64,000 bases of DNA from Umezawaea endophytica (lineage in GTDB: Bacteria > Actinomycetota > Actinomycetes > Mycobacteriales > Pseudonocardiaceae). Positions 43,015-52,245 of this stretch are shown piece after piece (position 1 is the stretch's first letter; every line of letters begins with the position of its first letter). The position numbers were made by a program, and so were the translations under genes. The stretch spans positions 124,001 to 188,000 of the forward strand of contig NZ_JANYMP010000006.1 of assembly GCF_025061645.1 (NCBI RefSeq). The letters are read 5' to 3'. Below the pieces are notes generated by a model. The model saw only the letters and a list, made by a program, of their open reading frames with translations. It made no database searches and had not been told where the DNA came from.

Positions 43015-43413
43015 GTCAAGCCACTCCGTCCGCTCAGGTTCGTGCGTCGGCCACCGGTGACGACCGGGAGCACGCCGTGTCACCCGACATGGTCCCCCAT
43101 TCACCCGGATGATGAACCTCGAACACGCACGCCGCCCCCGACCGGCCCTAAGATCGGCCGCTTGAGACGCCTGAGGGGGTCTCAGCATCACCCGAATGGC
43201 CGCTCAAGGGCCGCCCCGCGGAGGTCGATGACCTGGGTACGGGCGTCTCGTCCGGCAACCCCCCAGCTAGAGCACCGAGGTACTCGCGAACCATCAGCAC
43301 ACCCAGAGGGTCCCCCTGACCCCCCCGAGCCGCACTCGGTGAGCACGCTGCGTGATCACGCGGTTCCACTGCCGTGATTCTTTCCCGGCGACATTTTCGT
43401 GCCCTTTTATTGA
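43015..43413. other. Intergenic stretch, nothing recognised
   Basis: About 400 bp between the membrane peptide and the CoA-transferase gene; likewise 42608-42852. Promoters are expected, but no RNA, repeat or convincing frame is seen. Confidence 0.5.
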
Positions 43414-44544
43414 TCAGCCAATTACTCCGGACCGAGTCAGTTCCGTAATTTCCGAGTCGACGAGACCGAGCTCCTCCAACACCTCGATCGTGTGCTTTCC
43501 GGCCCGAACGGGTGGTTCCGGTGTCCCGGCGGGGGTGCGGTCGAACCGGGGGGCGGGCGCGGGCAGCGAAATCCCGTCCACGTCGACGAAGACCCCCCGC
43601 GCCACGTTGTGCGGGTGCGACGGCGCTTCACCGGGTTCGAGCACCGGCACCAGGCACGCGTCGGTGCCCGCGGCGAGGTCGGCCCACTCGTCCCTGGTCC
43701 TCGTCCCGATCGCCGCCGCGATGCGCTCCCGCACCTCGGGCCAGTTCGCCGGGTCGTGCCGGTTCGGCAGCTCCCCCAGGTCCAGCACCCGCGCCAGCTC
43801 GGCGAAGAACCTGTCCTCCAGCGCGCCGACGCTGACGTACCGGCCGTCGGCCGCTCGGTAGACGTCGTAGAACGGCGCGCCGCCGTCCAGCAGGTTCGTG
43901 CCGCGCTCGCCCTTCTCCCCGCCCGCACCGCGCATCCCGTGCAGGAACGTGGTGAGCAGCGCCGCGCCCTCGACCATCGCCGCGTCCACGACCTGGCCGC
44001 GACCGGAGCGCTCCCGCTCGTAGAGCGCGGCGAGCACGCCCATCGCGAGCAGCAGGCCACCGCCGCCGAAGTCGCCGAGCAGGTTCAGCGGCACGGTCGG
44101 CGGCTGCCCGGCCCGGCCGATGGGCTCCAGCGCCCCGGAGAGGGCGATGTAGTTGATGTCGTGGCCCGCGAGGTCGGCCATGGGCCCGTCCTGGCCCCAG
44201 CCGGTTATGCGGCCGTAGACCAGCCGCGGGTTGCGGGCCAGGCACTGCGCCGGACCGATGCCCAGCCGTTCGGTCACGCCGGGCCGGAAGCCCTCGATCA
44301 GCACGTCGGCCCGGTCGACCAGGCGCAGCACGAGCCCCGCGCCCTCGGGGGTGCGGATGTCGATGCCCACCGACCGCCTGCCGCGGCTCAGCGGGTCACC
44401 CGGCACCGCGCCGGGGTCGCCGCCGATCCGGTCCACCCTGATGACGTCCGCGCCCAGGTCGGCCAGCACCATCGCGCCGAACGGCGCGGGCGCGAGCCCG
44501 GCCAGTTCCACGACGCGCAGCCCGGCCAGTGGTCCCTGCTTCAT
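43414..44544 (-). CDS. CaiB/BaiF CoA-transferase family, alpha-methylacyl-CoA racemase type
   Basis: 376 residues from ATG 44544, with AGGAG seven bases upstream. It opens GPLAGLRVVELAGLAPAPFG and has the AMACR loop GHDINYIALSGALEPIGRAG, where His and Asp act as general acid/base in the racemase. The length (about 360-380) and the GLAPAPFGAM start fit AMACR rather than formyl-CoA transferase. It would racemise 2-methyl-branched acyl-CoAs so that beta-oxidation can proceed. It is 14 bp downstream of the acyl-CoA dehydrogenase on the same strand, so they are co-transcribed. Confidence 0.88.
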   Translation of the reverse strand: MKQGPLAGLRVVELAGLAPAPFGAMVLADLGADVIRVDRIGGDPGAVPGDPLSRGRRSVGIDIRTPEGAGLVLRLVDRADVLIEGFRPGVTERLGIGPAQCLARNPRLVYGRITGWGQDGPMADLAGHDINYIALSGALEPIGRAGQPPTVPLNLLGDFGGGGLLLAMGVLAALYERERSGRGQVVDAAMVEGAALLTTFLHGMRGAGGEKGERGTNLLDGGAPFYDVYRAADGRYVSVGALEDRFFAELARVLDLGELPNRHDPANWPEVRERIAAAIGTRTRDEWADLAAGTDACLVPVLEPGEAPSHPHNVARGVFVDVDGISLPAPAPRFDRTPAGTPEPPVRAGKHTIEVLEELGLVDSEITELTRSGVIG

Positions 44545-44558
44545 GGTTGGCTCCTGCT

Positions 44559-45707
44559 CTACAGCGACCGGGCGATGATTTCCTTCATGATCTCGTTCGT
44601 GCCGCCGTAGATCTTCTGCACGCGCGCGTCGGCCCAGGCCCGTGCGATCGGGTACTCCGTCATGTAGCCGTAGCCGCCGAACATCTGCACGCACTCGTCG
44701 ACGACCCGGCAGAGCCGCTCGGTCGACCACCACTTGGCCATCGCCGCCGTGGGGACGTCGAGCTGCCCCTCCAGGTGCCGCTGGATGCAGTCGTCGACGA
44801 ACGACCTGGTCACGGCCGCCTCGGTGGCGCACTCGGCGAGCGTGAACCGGGTGTTCTGGAACTTGATCAGCTCGCGGCCGAACGCGGTCCGGTCCTTCAC
44901 GTAGTCCAGCGTCAGCGCGACGGCGGCCTCGATGCCCGCGACGGAGGCAACCGCGATGATCAGCCGTTCCTGCGGGAGCTGGTTCATGAGCTGGACGAAC
45001 CCCTGGCCCTCGGCGCCGCCGAGCAGGTTGGCCTCCGGCACGCGCACGTCGTCGAAGAACAGCTCGGCGGTGTCCTGGCCCTTCATGCCGACCTTGTCGA
45101 GCACCCGGCCGCGCCGGAAGCCGGGCGCCTGCGCGGTCTCGACGACGACCAGCGAGGTGCCCGCCGCTCCCCCGGCCGGGTCGGTCTTGGCGACCACGAT
45201 CACCAGGTCGGCCTGGCTGCCGTTGGTGATGAAGGTCTTCGAGCCGTTGATGACGTAGGAGTCGCCGTCGCGGATGGCCTTGGTCTTGATGCCCTGGAGG
45301 TCCGACCCCGCGCCGGGCTCGGACATCGCGATGGCGCCGACGTACTCGCCGCTGGCGAGCTTCGGCAGCCACCTCAGCTTCTGCTCCTCCGTGCCGTAGG
45401 CGAGGAGGTAGGGCGCGACGATGCCGCTGTGCACGCTGTTGCCCCACGCGCTGTCGCCCGCGCGCGCCTGCTCCTCGATCACCACGGCCTCGTGGGCGAA
45501 CGTGCCGCCGCCCCCGCCGTACTCCTCGGGGATCGACAGGCACAGCAGCCCGACCTCGCCCGCCTTCGTCCACAGGTCCCGGTCGACGTGCTTCTGCGCC
45601 GCCCAGCGCTCCTGGTTCGGTGTCATCTCCTTGGCCATGAACGTGCGGCTCAGCTCGCGGAGCTGGTCCAGGTCCTCGGTCATCCATGCGGAACGGCGCT
45701 TCGACAT
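44559..45707 (-). CDS. Acyl-CoA dehydrogenase
   Basis: 382 residues (ATG 45707; an internal ATG at 45683 is possible). Motifs: LCLSIPEEYGGGGGTF, AIAMSEPGAGSDLQGI, KTFITNGSQADLVIVV, and the C-terminal MFGGYGYMTEYPIARAWAD, ending YGGTNEIMKEIIARSL with the catalytic Glu. FAD-dependent first step of beta-oxidation. Divergent from the fadA-fadB operon with 196 bp between, so one regulator could control both sides. Confidence 0.94.
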   Translation of the reverse strand: MSKRRSAWMTEDLDQLRELSRTFMAKEMTPNQERWAAQKHVDRDLWTKAGEVGLLCLSIPEEYGGGGGTFAHEAVVIEEQARAGDSAWGNSVHSGIVAPYLLAYGTEEQKLRWLPKLASGEYVGAIAMSEPGAGSDLQGIKTKAIRDGDSYVINGSKTFITNGSQADLVIVVAKTDPAGGAAGTSLVVVETAQAPGFRRGRVLDKVGMKGQDTAELFFDDVRVPEANLLGGAEGQGFVQLMNQLPQERLIIAVASVAGIEAAVALTLDYVKDRTAFGRELIKFQNTRFTLAECATEAAVTRSFVDDCIQRHLEGQLDVPTAAMAKWWSTERLCRVVDECVQMFGGYGYMTEYPIARAWADARVQKIYGGTNEIMKEIIARSL

Positions 45708-45903
45708 ACTCCCCAGCCAAGCACCGCACCGGCTGGTCTGCCATGACCATCGCGCTTCGGATGAGGCGTCGAAAGTGAGCTAATTTGTCGGTCACGGATG
45801 GTCCGGGCCTGGTCGGACGGGCCTTCTGGACCGCTCAAGTGAGCGAAAGGGTCACCTGTCCCGGTCATGGGCAAGGTCCCGCCGCGGGCCTACCGTCGAG
45901 TAC

Positions 45904-47106
45904 ATGAGCGAAGCCTTGATCTTCGATGCCGTGCGGACGCCGCGCGGCAAGGGAAAGCGCGGGTCGCTGCACAGCGTCAAGCCGGTCACGCTGGCCGCCG
46001 GGGTGCTGAAGGCGCTGTCCGAGCGCAACGCGCTGGACACCTCGCAGGTGGACGACGTGGTGTTCGGCGTGGTGTCGCCGGTCGGCGAGCAGGGCTCGGA
46101 CATCGCGCGGACGGCCGTGATGGCGGCGGGCTGGGCGCAGCGGACGGCGGGCGTGCAGCTCAACCGGTTCTGCGCGTCGGGCCTGGAGTCGGTGAACATG
46201 GCGGCGGCGAAGGTCGCGTCCGGGTTCGAGGACCTGGTGGTCGCCGGTGGCGTCGAGTCGATGTCGCGGGTGGCGATGGGGTCGGACGGCGGCGCGTGGG
46301 CGTCGGATCCCGAGACCAACATGGCGACGAACTTCGTGCCGCAGGGCGTGAGCGCGGACCTGATCGCGACCCTGGAGGGCTTCGACCGGGAGGCCGTCGA
46401 CACGTGGGCCGTGCGGTCGCACCGGCTCGCGACGCTGGCGCAGGAGAAGGGCCACTTCGACCGGTCGATCGTGCCCGTCGTGGACCAGAACGGCACGCTG
46501 GTGCTGGCGGCCGACGAGACGATCCGGCCGGAGACGACGCTGGAGCGGCTGGCGGGGCTGAAGCCGAGCTTCCAGTTCCACGGGGACCTCGGGTACGACT
46601 CGGTGGCGATCGACCGGTACCCGTCGGTCGAGCGGATCAACCACGTCCACCACCCCGGCAACTCGTCGCAGATCGTCGACGGCGCCGCGGCGATGCTGAT
46701 CGGGAACGAGCGGGCCGGTCGGGATCTCGGGCTGACGCCGCGGGCCCGGATCATCGCGACCGCCGTGATCGGCACCGAGCCGACGATCATGCTGACCGGG
46801 CCCGCGCCCGCCGCGCGCAAGGCGTTGGACCGGGCCGGGTTGACGGTCGAGGACATCGACCTCTTCGAGATCAACGAGGCGTTCTCGTCGGTGGTGCTGA
46901 AGTTCCAGCGCGACCTCGACCTGCCGGAGGAGAAGATCAACGTGAACGGCGGCGCCATCGCGCTGGGGCACCCGCTGGGGGCCACCGGCTGCATGATCCT
47001 GTCGACGCTGCTGGACGAGTTGGAGCGCCAGGGCTTGCGGCGCGGGCTCGCCACGCTGTGCGTCGGCGGCGGCATGGGTATCGCGACGATCATCGAGAGG
47101 GTCTGA
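45904..47106 (+). CDS. fadA: Acetyl-CoA acyltransferase (thiolase)
   Basis: 400 residues. Nucleophilic Cys in [14 protein letters not shown], His in [17 protein letters not shown] and the second Cys in [11 protein letters not shown]. Catalyses thiolytic cleavage of 3-ketoacyl-CoA. Its stop is 3 bp before fadB, forming the classic FadAB trifunctional pair. Confidence 0.95.
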   Translation: MSEALIFDAVRTPRGKGKRGSLHSVKPVTLAAGVLKALSERNALDTSQVDDVVFGVVSPVGEQGSDIARTAVMAAGWAQRTAGVQLNRFCASGLESVNMAAAKVASGFEDLVVAGGVESMSRVAMGSDGGAWASDPETNMATNFVPQGVSADLIATLEGFDREAVDTWAVRSHRLATLAQEKGHFDRSIVPVVDQNGTLVLAADETIRPETTLERLAGLKPSFQFHGDLGYDSVAIDRYPSVERINHVHHPGNSSQIVDGAAAMLIGNERAGRDLGLTPRARIIATAVIGTEPTIMLTGPAPAARKALDRAGLTVEDIDLFEINEAFSSVVLKFQRDLDLPEEKINVNGGAIALGHPLGATGCMILSTLLDELERQGLRRGLATLCVGGGMGIATIIERV

Positions 47107-47109
47107 GAC

Positions 47110-49173
47110 ATGCCTGTGCACTACGAGAAGGACGCCGAGGGCGTCGTCACGTTGACGATGGACATGTCCGGGTCGGCGAACGTGATGAACGCCGAGTACC
47201 AGGAGGCGATGGGGGTCGCGATCGACCGGCTGGAGGCCGAGCGCGACGAGATCACCGGTGTGGTGCTGACGTCGGCGAAGAAGACGTTCTTCGCGGGTGG
47301 GGACCTGAACCTGCTGATCCAGGTGACGCCGGAGAACTCCTCGGCGGCGCTGGACGGGGTGTCGCTGGTGAAGTCGCAGTTGCGGCGGTTGGAGCTGCTG
47401 GGGAAGCCCGTGGTGGCCGCGGTCAACGGTGCCGCGCTGGGTGGCGGGCTGGAGATCGCGCTGGCGTGCCACCACCGGGTGGTGCTGGACGACGACAGGA
47501 TCAAGCTCGGGTTGCCCGAGGCGACGCTGGGGTTGTTGCCCGGTGGCGGTGGTGTGACGCGGATGGTGCGGCTGCTGGGGTTGCAGGCCGCGCTGCCGCT
47601 GCTGATGGAGGGCAAGCAGTTGCGGCCCTCGCGGGCGTTGCAGGCCGGGTTCGTGGACGAGCTGGCCGCCGACCGTGACGAGATGATCGCGAAGGCCCGC
47701 GCGTGGATCGCGGCGAACCCCGCTCCGCAGCAGCCCTGGGACAGGCCGGGGTTCGCGATCAAGGACATGCGGGTGGGCGATCCGAACGTCTACTCGCTGC
47801 TGGCCGCCGCTCCGGCCGTGCTGCGGAAGAAGACGCACGGGGCGTACCCGGCGCCGGAGAAGATCCTCGCCGCGGCCGTCGAGGGTGCGTTGGTGGACTT
47901 CGAGACGGCGTTGCAGATCGAGGGGCGGTACTTCCTGGAGCTGGCCTCCGGGCAGGTGTCGAAGAACATGATCACCGCGTTTTGGTTCCAGCTCAACGAG
48001 ATCAACGCCGGGGGGTCGCGTCCGTCCGGTGTGGAGCGTCGGAAGACGACCAAGGTCGGGGTGCTCGGCGCGGGGATGATGGGTGCCGGGATCGCCGAGG
48101 TGAGCGCCAAGGCCGGTATCGAGGTCGTGCTGAAGGACGTGACGCTGGAGGCCGCTTCGAAGGGGGCGGCGGGGATCGTTGGCATCACCCCCACCGATTC
48201 GGACGCGGATCTGGGTGGTTGCGATCTGATCATCGAGGCGGTGTTCGAGAACCGGGAGTTGAAGGGGAAGGTGTTGCCGGCGGCCGAGGCGGCGGCGTTG
48301 CCGGATGCCGTGATCGCGTCGAACACGTCGACGTTGCCGATCACCGGGTTGGCCACGGCGGTGACGGATCCGGAGAAGTTCATCGGGCTGCACTTCTTCT
48401 CGCCGGTGCAGAAGATGCGGTTGGTGGAGATCATCCGGGGGGAGAAGACCTCGGACGAGACGTTGGCGAAGGCGTTCGACTACGTGTTGCAGATCGGGAA
48501 GACGCCGATCGTGGTCAACGACAGTCGGGGGTTCTACACGTCGCGCACGTTCGGGACGTACGTGACCGAGGCCGTGACGATGGTGGCCGAGGGGGTGCGG
48601 CCCGCGTTGATCGAGAACATGGCTCGGAAGATGGGGATGGCCGTTGGGCCGTTGGCGGTGTCCGATGAGGTCACGTTGACGTTGCAGCTCAAGATTCGGG
48701 ATCAGACGTTGGCGGATGATCCTTCGTTGGCTGCGTTGGGGGAGCATCCGGCTTATCGGGTGATCCAGGAGTTGGTGGAGTTGGGTCGGCCTGGGAAGGC
48801 TGGTGGGGCTGGGTTTTACGAGTATCCGGTGGGGGGGAAGAAGTTCCTGTGGCCGGAACTGGTGACCCGGTATGTGCGGGAGGACGCTGGGGTGGCTGAG
48901 CAGGATGTGGCGGATCGGTTGTTGTTCGTGCAGTCGTTGGAGACTGTGCGGTGTTTGGATGAAGGGGTGTTGACCAGTGCTCGGGATGCGAACATCGGGA
49001 GCATCTTTGGGTTTGGGTTCGCGCCTTGGTCCGGGGGGACGTTGCAGTTCGTGAACTCGTACGGGTTGAGGGCGTTTGTGGAGCGGGCGGATTATCTGGC
49101 GGATAGTTATGGGGAGAGGTTTCGGCCGCCTGCTTCGTTGAGGGATCGGGCTGGGCGGGGGGAGGGTTTTTAG
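47110..49173 (+). CDS. fadB: FadB: enoyl-CoA hydratase / 3-hydroxyacyl-CoA dehydrogenase, with an internal deletion
   Basis: 687 residues. Residues 1-200 form a crotonase domain with GAALGGGLEIALACHH and the Glu-bearing LPEATLGLLPGGGG. From about 310 comes the NAD-binding domain (VGVLGAGMMGAGIAEV), then VIASNTSTLPIT and FFSPVQKMRLVEI with the catalytic His in GLHFFSPV. Between EVVLKDVTLEAASKG and GITPTDSDAD about 30 residues present in relatives are missing, part of the Rossmann domain; total length is correspondingly below the usual 715-720. The second half shows unusual T/G-rich codon use (TTG, GGG, GTG). Confidence 0.92.
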   Translation: MPVHYEKDAEGVVTLTMDMSGSANVMNAEYQEAMGVAIDRLEAERDEITGVVLTSAKKTFFAGGDLNLLIQVTPENSSAALDGVSLVKSQLRRLELLGKPVVAAVNGAALGGGLEIALACHHRVVLDDDRIKLGLPEATLGLLPGGGGVTRMVRLLGLQAALPLLMEGKQLRPSRALQAGFVDELAADRDEMIAKARAWIAANPAPQQPWDRPGFAIKDMRVGDPNVYSLLAAAPAVLRKKTHGAYPAPEKILAAAVEGALVDFETALQIEGRYFLELASGQVSKNMITAFWFQLNEINAGGSRPSGVERRKTTKVGVLGAGMMGAGIAEVSAKAGIEVVLKDVTLEAASKGAAGIVGITPTDSDADLGGCDLIIEAVFENRELKGKVLPAAEAAALPDAVIASNTSTLPITGLATAVTDPEKFIGLHFFSPVQKMRLVEIIRGEKTSDETLAKAFDYVLQIGKTPIVVNDSRGFYTSRTFGTYVTEAVTMVAEGVRPALIENMARKMGMAVGPLAVSDEVTLTLQLKIRDQTLADDPSLAALGEHPAYRVIQELVELGRPGKAGGAGFYEYPVGGKKFLWPELVTRYVREDAGVAEQDVADRLLFVQSLETVRCLDEGVLTSARDANIGSIFGFGFAPWSGGTLQFVNSYGLRAFVERADYLADSYGERFRPPASLRDRAGRGEGF

Positions 49174-49231
49174 GGTCCTGGTTGGGATGTGGTGGGGGGT
49201 CCTGTGGGGCTCGTGAGGGTGCGGTGGGGTA

Positions 49232-49335
49232 CACCCCGATTGCGCGAGTGTGTCGATGGCTCCTTCGCTTTGTCAAGGCGAGAAAGATGCCTTGACAAAG
49301 CGAAGGAGCCATGACGGGCGCTGAACATCGGGGTG
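49232..49335. repeat. Nested 104-bp inverted repeat
   Basis: A perfect 24-bp inverted repeat (49256-49279 and 49289-49312) around a 9-nt loop GAGAAAGAT, enclosed by an outer 9-bp pair CACCCCGAT (49232-49240) and ATCGGGGTG (49327-49335). It is far larger than needed for a terminator of fadB and the AraC gene, between which it lies. A MITE-like or structured-RNA element is possible. Confidence 0.75.
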
Positions 49336-49392
49336 CGGCTGGGGGGTGGGGTTGGAAGAGCTGCGGGGGCGCTCGGTTGGGATGGGGGAAAG

Positions 49393-49499
49393 TTGGGGCC
49401 GGGGGCCGAAGAGGTTGGCTGCGGTGAGTTGCGGTGCTGGTTGGGGCCGGGGGCCCGGTGAAGTGCTGCTGGTCCCGGTGTGGGTTGAGGCCGGGGGCC
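49393..49499. repeat. Three spaced copies of TTGGGGCCGGGGGCC
   Basis: Copies at 49393-49407, 49441-49455 and 49485-49499 (the last with A for G), spaced 48 and 44 bp. They lie downstream of the AraC gene, within the unusual G/T-rich stretch. Otherwise this intergenic region holds no gene. Confidence 0.6.
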
Positions 49500-49540
49500 A
49501 AGCGAATGTGGCGGGTGGCGCGCTGGTCCTGTTGCGGGTT

Positions 49541-50536
49541 CTAGGTGTTGCCTGCTCTGTAGGTGCCTGGGCTGGTGCCTGTCCAGCGTTTGAAGGCGCG
49601 GTGGAAGGCGCTGGCTTCTGAGAAGCCGAGTCTTAGGGCCAGGTCTTCTACTGATTCGCCGCCGCGTACGAGGCTTGCTACTGCTTGGTCGCGTAGTAGT
49701 TGTTCTCGTACCTCGCGGAATGAGGTGCCTTCTGCTGCCAGTTTGCGTCGTAGTGTGGGGGCGCTTACGCCTAGTCTTGCTGCTACCTCTGGTAGGCCGC
49801 CGGTGATGCCGTTGCCCAGGATGCGGCGGACCAAGCCCGCTGTGTTTGCGCCGTAGTCCCTGCGGGACAACAGTTCTGCTGGGGAGCCCCGTAGGTAGCG
49901 GTGTAGTGCGCTCTCGTCCTGTACCACTGGCATTCTTAGGAATCTGGTGTCGAAGGTGAGTGCTGTTGTCTGTGCTTCGAAGTTGAGTGGGCAGCCGAAG
50001 ATGAGGTGGTATTCGCCGCCGTGTGGGGGTTCTGGGTAGCTGAAGTCGACGCGGCGCAAGGGGATTCTGCGGCCGATTAGCCAGCTTGAGAAGCGGTGCC
50101 ACAGGACGAGCAGGGACTCTGCCAGGAAGTGGTCTGGGTCGTCTGCTGTGGAGAGGTCCAGTTCCAGGCGGTAGGTGTCCGGGTCGGCTTCCACCAAGGC
50201 CATGTTGGGGCGGGAGTCCAAGAGGTCGTAGAAGTCCAGGCCTCTGCGCAGGGCGGCGCCCAGGTCTGGGCAGTGGACTGCCAGCAGGCACATTGTTTGG
50301 AAGGTGCCGCGTTTGCTTGGTTTGGGGCCGAAGCCCATCAGCTCGTCGTCCAGCTCGTCCCAGAGGGCCTGGATGAGGTGGGTGTACTGCTCTGCCGTTA
50401 CGCGGGCGCGGTCGTCTGAGAGCAGGGATTCGCTGATCCCTGCCGCGGCTAGGACTGGGGTGGTGTCGTGGCCACCTCGTCTGGCGCCGCGGAGGGCGGC
50501 TCGGACGTAGTGGATCGCGATGGTCCTGGTGAGCAT
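49541..50536 (-). CDS. AraC-family transcriptional regulator
   Basis: 331 residues from ATG 50536 with GGAAG close upstream; a longer frame to 50611 lacks a site. An N-terminal ligand-like domain of about 230 residues (MLTRTIAIHYVRAALRGARR; LIFGCPLNFEAQTTALTFDT) is followed by a C-terminal AraC HTH pair (LPEVAARLGVSAPTLRRKLA; SVEDLALRLGFSEASAFHRA FKRWTG). Similar to the OruR/ArgR-type group. Candidate controller of the neighbouring beta-oxidation genes. Codon third positions are enriched in A/C, the mirror of the plus-strand G/T bias. Confidence 0.9.
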   Translation of the reverse strand: MLTRTIAIHYVRAALRGARRGGHDTTPVLAAAGISESLLSDDRARVTAEQYTHLIQALWDELDDELMGFGPKPSKRGTFQTMCLLAVHCPDLGAALRRGLDFYDLLDSRPNMALVEADPDTYRLELDLSTADDPDHFLAESLLVLWHRFSSWLIGRRIPLRRVDFSYPEPPHGGEYHLIFGCPLNFEAQTTALTFDTRFLRMPVVQDESALHRYLRGSPAELLSRRDYGANTAGLVRRILGNGITGGLPEVAARLGVSAPTLRRKLAAEGTSFREVREQLLRDQAVASLVRGGESVEDLALRLGFSEASAFHRAFKRWTGTSPGTYRAGNT

Positions 50537-50604
50537 CGTCTTCCAGTGTCCCACCGGCGATCCGTTGGCGGCGGCGCGGGGAGGCCGCGCCGCCGCCCAC
50601 GGAT

Positions 50605-50659
50605 GGCTCACCCCAGTGAGCCGACTCCTCGCTGATGGGGCTTTCGCCCGCCCATCAGC
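50605..50659. other. Two hairpins upstream of the AraC gene
   Basis: GGCTCAC-CCCA-GTGAGCC (50605-50622) and GCTGATGGG / CCCATCAGC (50631-50639 and 50651-50659). They lie in the 231-bp gap between the AraC and DM13 genes and may be an operator or the terminator of the DM13 gene's transcription unit. Confidence 0.35.
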
Positions 50660-50767
50660 AAGGGGCGTTCTGTGTCCCCCACCACGGTAGGAGGTCTAGA
50701 CCAGATACGTCAATACGGCACAACGGCTCTATTTGGCCTGGACCACTGGGTATGTTTCGCGCGCGTG

Positions 50768-51346
50768 TCACGCTTGTTCCAGAGGGGCTACCGCGAAGCC
50801 CGCCGAGAAGCGCTGGCACCAGATGACGACGCTTCGGACGTCGGTCAGGTTCGCGTCGGCGGGGATGTCGTAGACCTGGTTGCCCTGGTTGGCCTTGAGC
50901 TTGCCCAGGCTGGTGAAGCCGCTGCCGAAGGCCTTCTCCGCCGAGTCGGACGGCTTGTCGGAGAGGTAGACGTAGAGGTCGGGGCCGTCGCTGGTGTCGA
51001 GGGCCTCGAACTGGACGGCGTGGGCGCCGTCCGGTAGGCGGACCAGGGTGGCCGAGCCGGTGGTCGCGTGCTCCAGTGAGCGGAAAGGTCCGGAGGCCAG
51101 GGCTACGGGTTCCTTCGGAGGTGCGGGGGTCGAGGGGGCTGGAGGTGCGGCCTGTTCGGCAGCGGTCTGCTGGGTGGTGGTCGGCTGGGATGTGGCCGGC
51201 TGGGATGTGGTCGAGGTCGGTACCAGGAGAGCCTCGTTCGCTGTCCTGGTCGTGACCAGGCGCCACGGCTGGAAGAGGGCCAGGCCCACCCCGGCCACGA
51301 CTACCAGGACCACCGCGATCGTGCTCACCACTGCCCGCCTGGACAT
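50768..51346 (-). CDS. Membrane-anchored DM13-domain protein
   Basis: 192 residues from ATG 51346 with GAGG upstream. N-terminal anchor (VVSTIAVVLVVVAGVGLALF), Thr/Pro/Ala-rich linker, then a DM13 domain from about 85: ASGPFRSLEHATTGSATLVR, DGPDLYVYLSD, LGKLKANQGNQVYDIP and the conserved Cys in VVIWCQRFSAGFAVAPL. DM13 is thought to be a redox or electron-transfer module in extracellular proteins. Faces outward. Confidence 0.9.
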   Translation of the reverse strand: MSRRAVVSTIAVVLVVVAGVGLALFQPWRLVTTRTANEALLVPTSTTSQPATSQPTTTQQTAAEQAAPPAPSTPAPPKEPVALASGPFRSLEHATTGSATLVRLPDGAHAVQFEALDTSDGPDLYVYLSDKPSDSAEKAFGSGFTSLGKLKANQGNQVYDIPADANLTDVRSVVIWCQRFSAGFAVAPLEQA

Positions 51347-51466
51347 GTCCTCACCTGAACCCTTCGTGTCGGTCCGTCCATCCTCGACACGAGGAGCGCC
51401 TCACGGGCTGGTTTCGGCCTTACGAAGTTCTGACATCGGATCACCTGATCGGGTTAGGGTCCCCCG

Positions 51467-51892
51467 GTGGTTTCGCGAACTAGCACGGAGACGACCGTCG
51501 GGCAGGTGGTGGTCGGGTCCCTCATGCTCGGCTGCGCCGCCGCGGGACCGTTCCCCAGTCCCGTCCCGTTGCTGTTCGTGATCGCCGCGGTCGGCACGGC
51601 GAACGCGGCGTTCGACCTGATGCGCACGTTCGGCTCGGCGCTGCTGGGCGGGGTGGCCGCGTCGAGCATCGGGCTGGCCGCGGTGCCGTTCGCGACCTGC
51701 TCGAACGAGCGGTTCACCGAGGTCTTCAGTTGCACCGGTGACGCGCCGACGTGGCACATGACCGGCGCGGTGCTCGTGGCGGGGCTGTCGGGCGCGAGCC
51801 TGGTGCTGGCGCGGATCGCGGGCAGCGCGAGCACCGAGCGGAGGCTGGCGCGGATCCAGCAGGACCTGGACGCGCTGCGCGGCAGGCGGTGA
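51467..51892 (+). CDS. Small three-helix membrane protein
   Basis: 141 residues from GTG 51467. Helices VGQVVVGSLMLGCAAAG, VPLLFVIAAVGTANAAFDLM, SALLGGVAASSIGLAAV and GAVLVAGLSGASLVLARI, with Cys pair FATCSNERFTEVFSC outside. Basic C-terminal helix (RRLARIQQDLDALRGRR). Family not recognised. Divergent from the DM13 gene. Confidence 0.7.
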   Translation: MVSRTSTETTVGQVVVGSLMLGCAAAGPFPSPVPLLFVIAAVGTANAAFDLMRTFGSALLGGVAASSIGLAAVPFATCSNERFTEVFSCTGDAPTWHMTGAVLVAGLSGASLVLARIAGSASTERRLARIQQDLDALRGRR

Positions 51893-52245
51893 CCGCGGCT
51901 CCAGGAGGGGCGGCGGCATTTCACTCGACCGTGTGTATAGGCCTCAAGGTGGGCTGTCGCCGGTCACTCCGGTGAACGGAAAGTTCACCGGCTCGTGGTG
52001 GTTCGCGCGTGGCGGTGAGCGCTTGCGGGTGGCCGTCGAGCCATTTTTCCCGGTCAGCGCGTCGACGCGGAAAACGGTGTGCTCGGAGATCGATCGGTTC
52101 ACCCAGATCCGGGCGTCTCCGGTCGCCGTGGAATGGCTCGATTAAGTTCAGCCAACGCATTTATCCCAGGTCGAACCACCTGTACTGTCTCGAACGAATC
52201 CCCCACCACGTGAATGTTCTCGTGATCGCTGCGAAGGAGCTTGCT
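51893..52245. other. Intergenic stretch with one hairpin
   Basis: CCGGTGAAC-GGAAA-GTTCACCGG (51969-51991) probably ends the upstream gene's transcript. The remainder is promoter for the Thr-rich protein. No gene seen. Confidence 0.5.

Noticed and set aside
48689-50600. Pro-rich minus-strand frames around fadB and the AraC gene
   Set aside because: Antisense or wrong-frame products of biased G/T-rich DNA, without ribosome sites.
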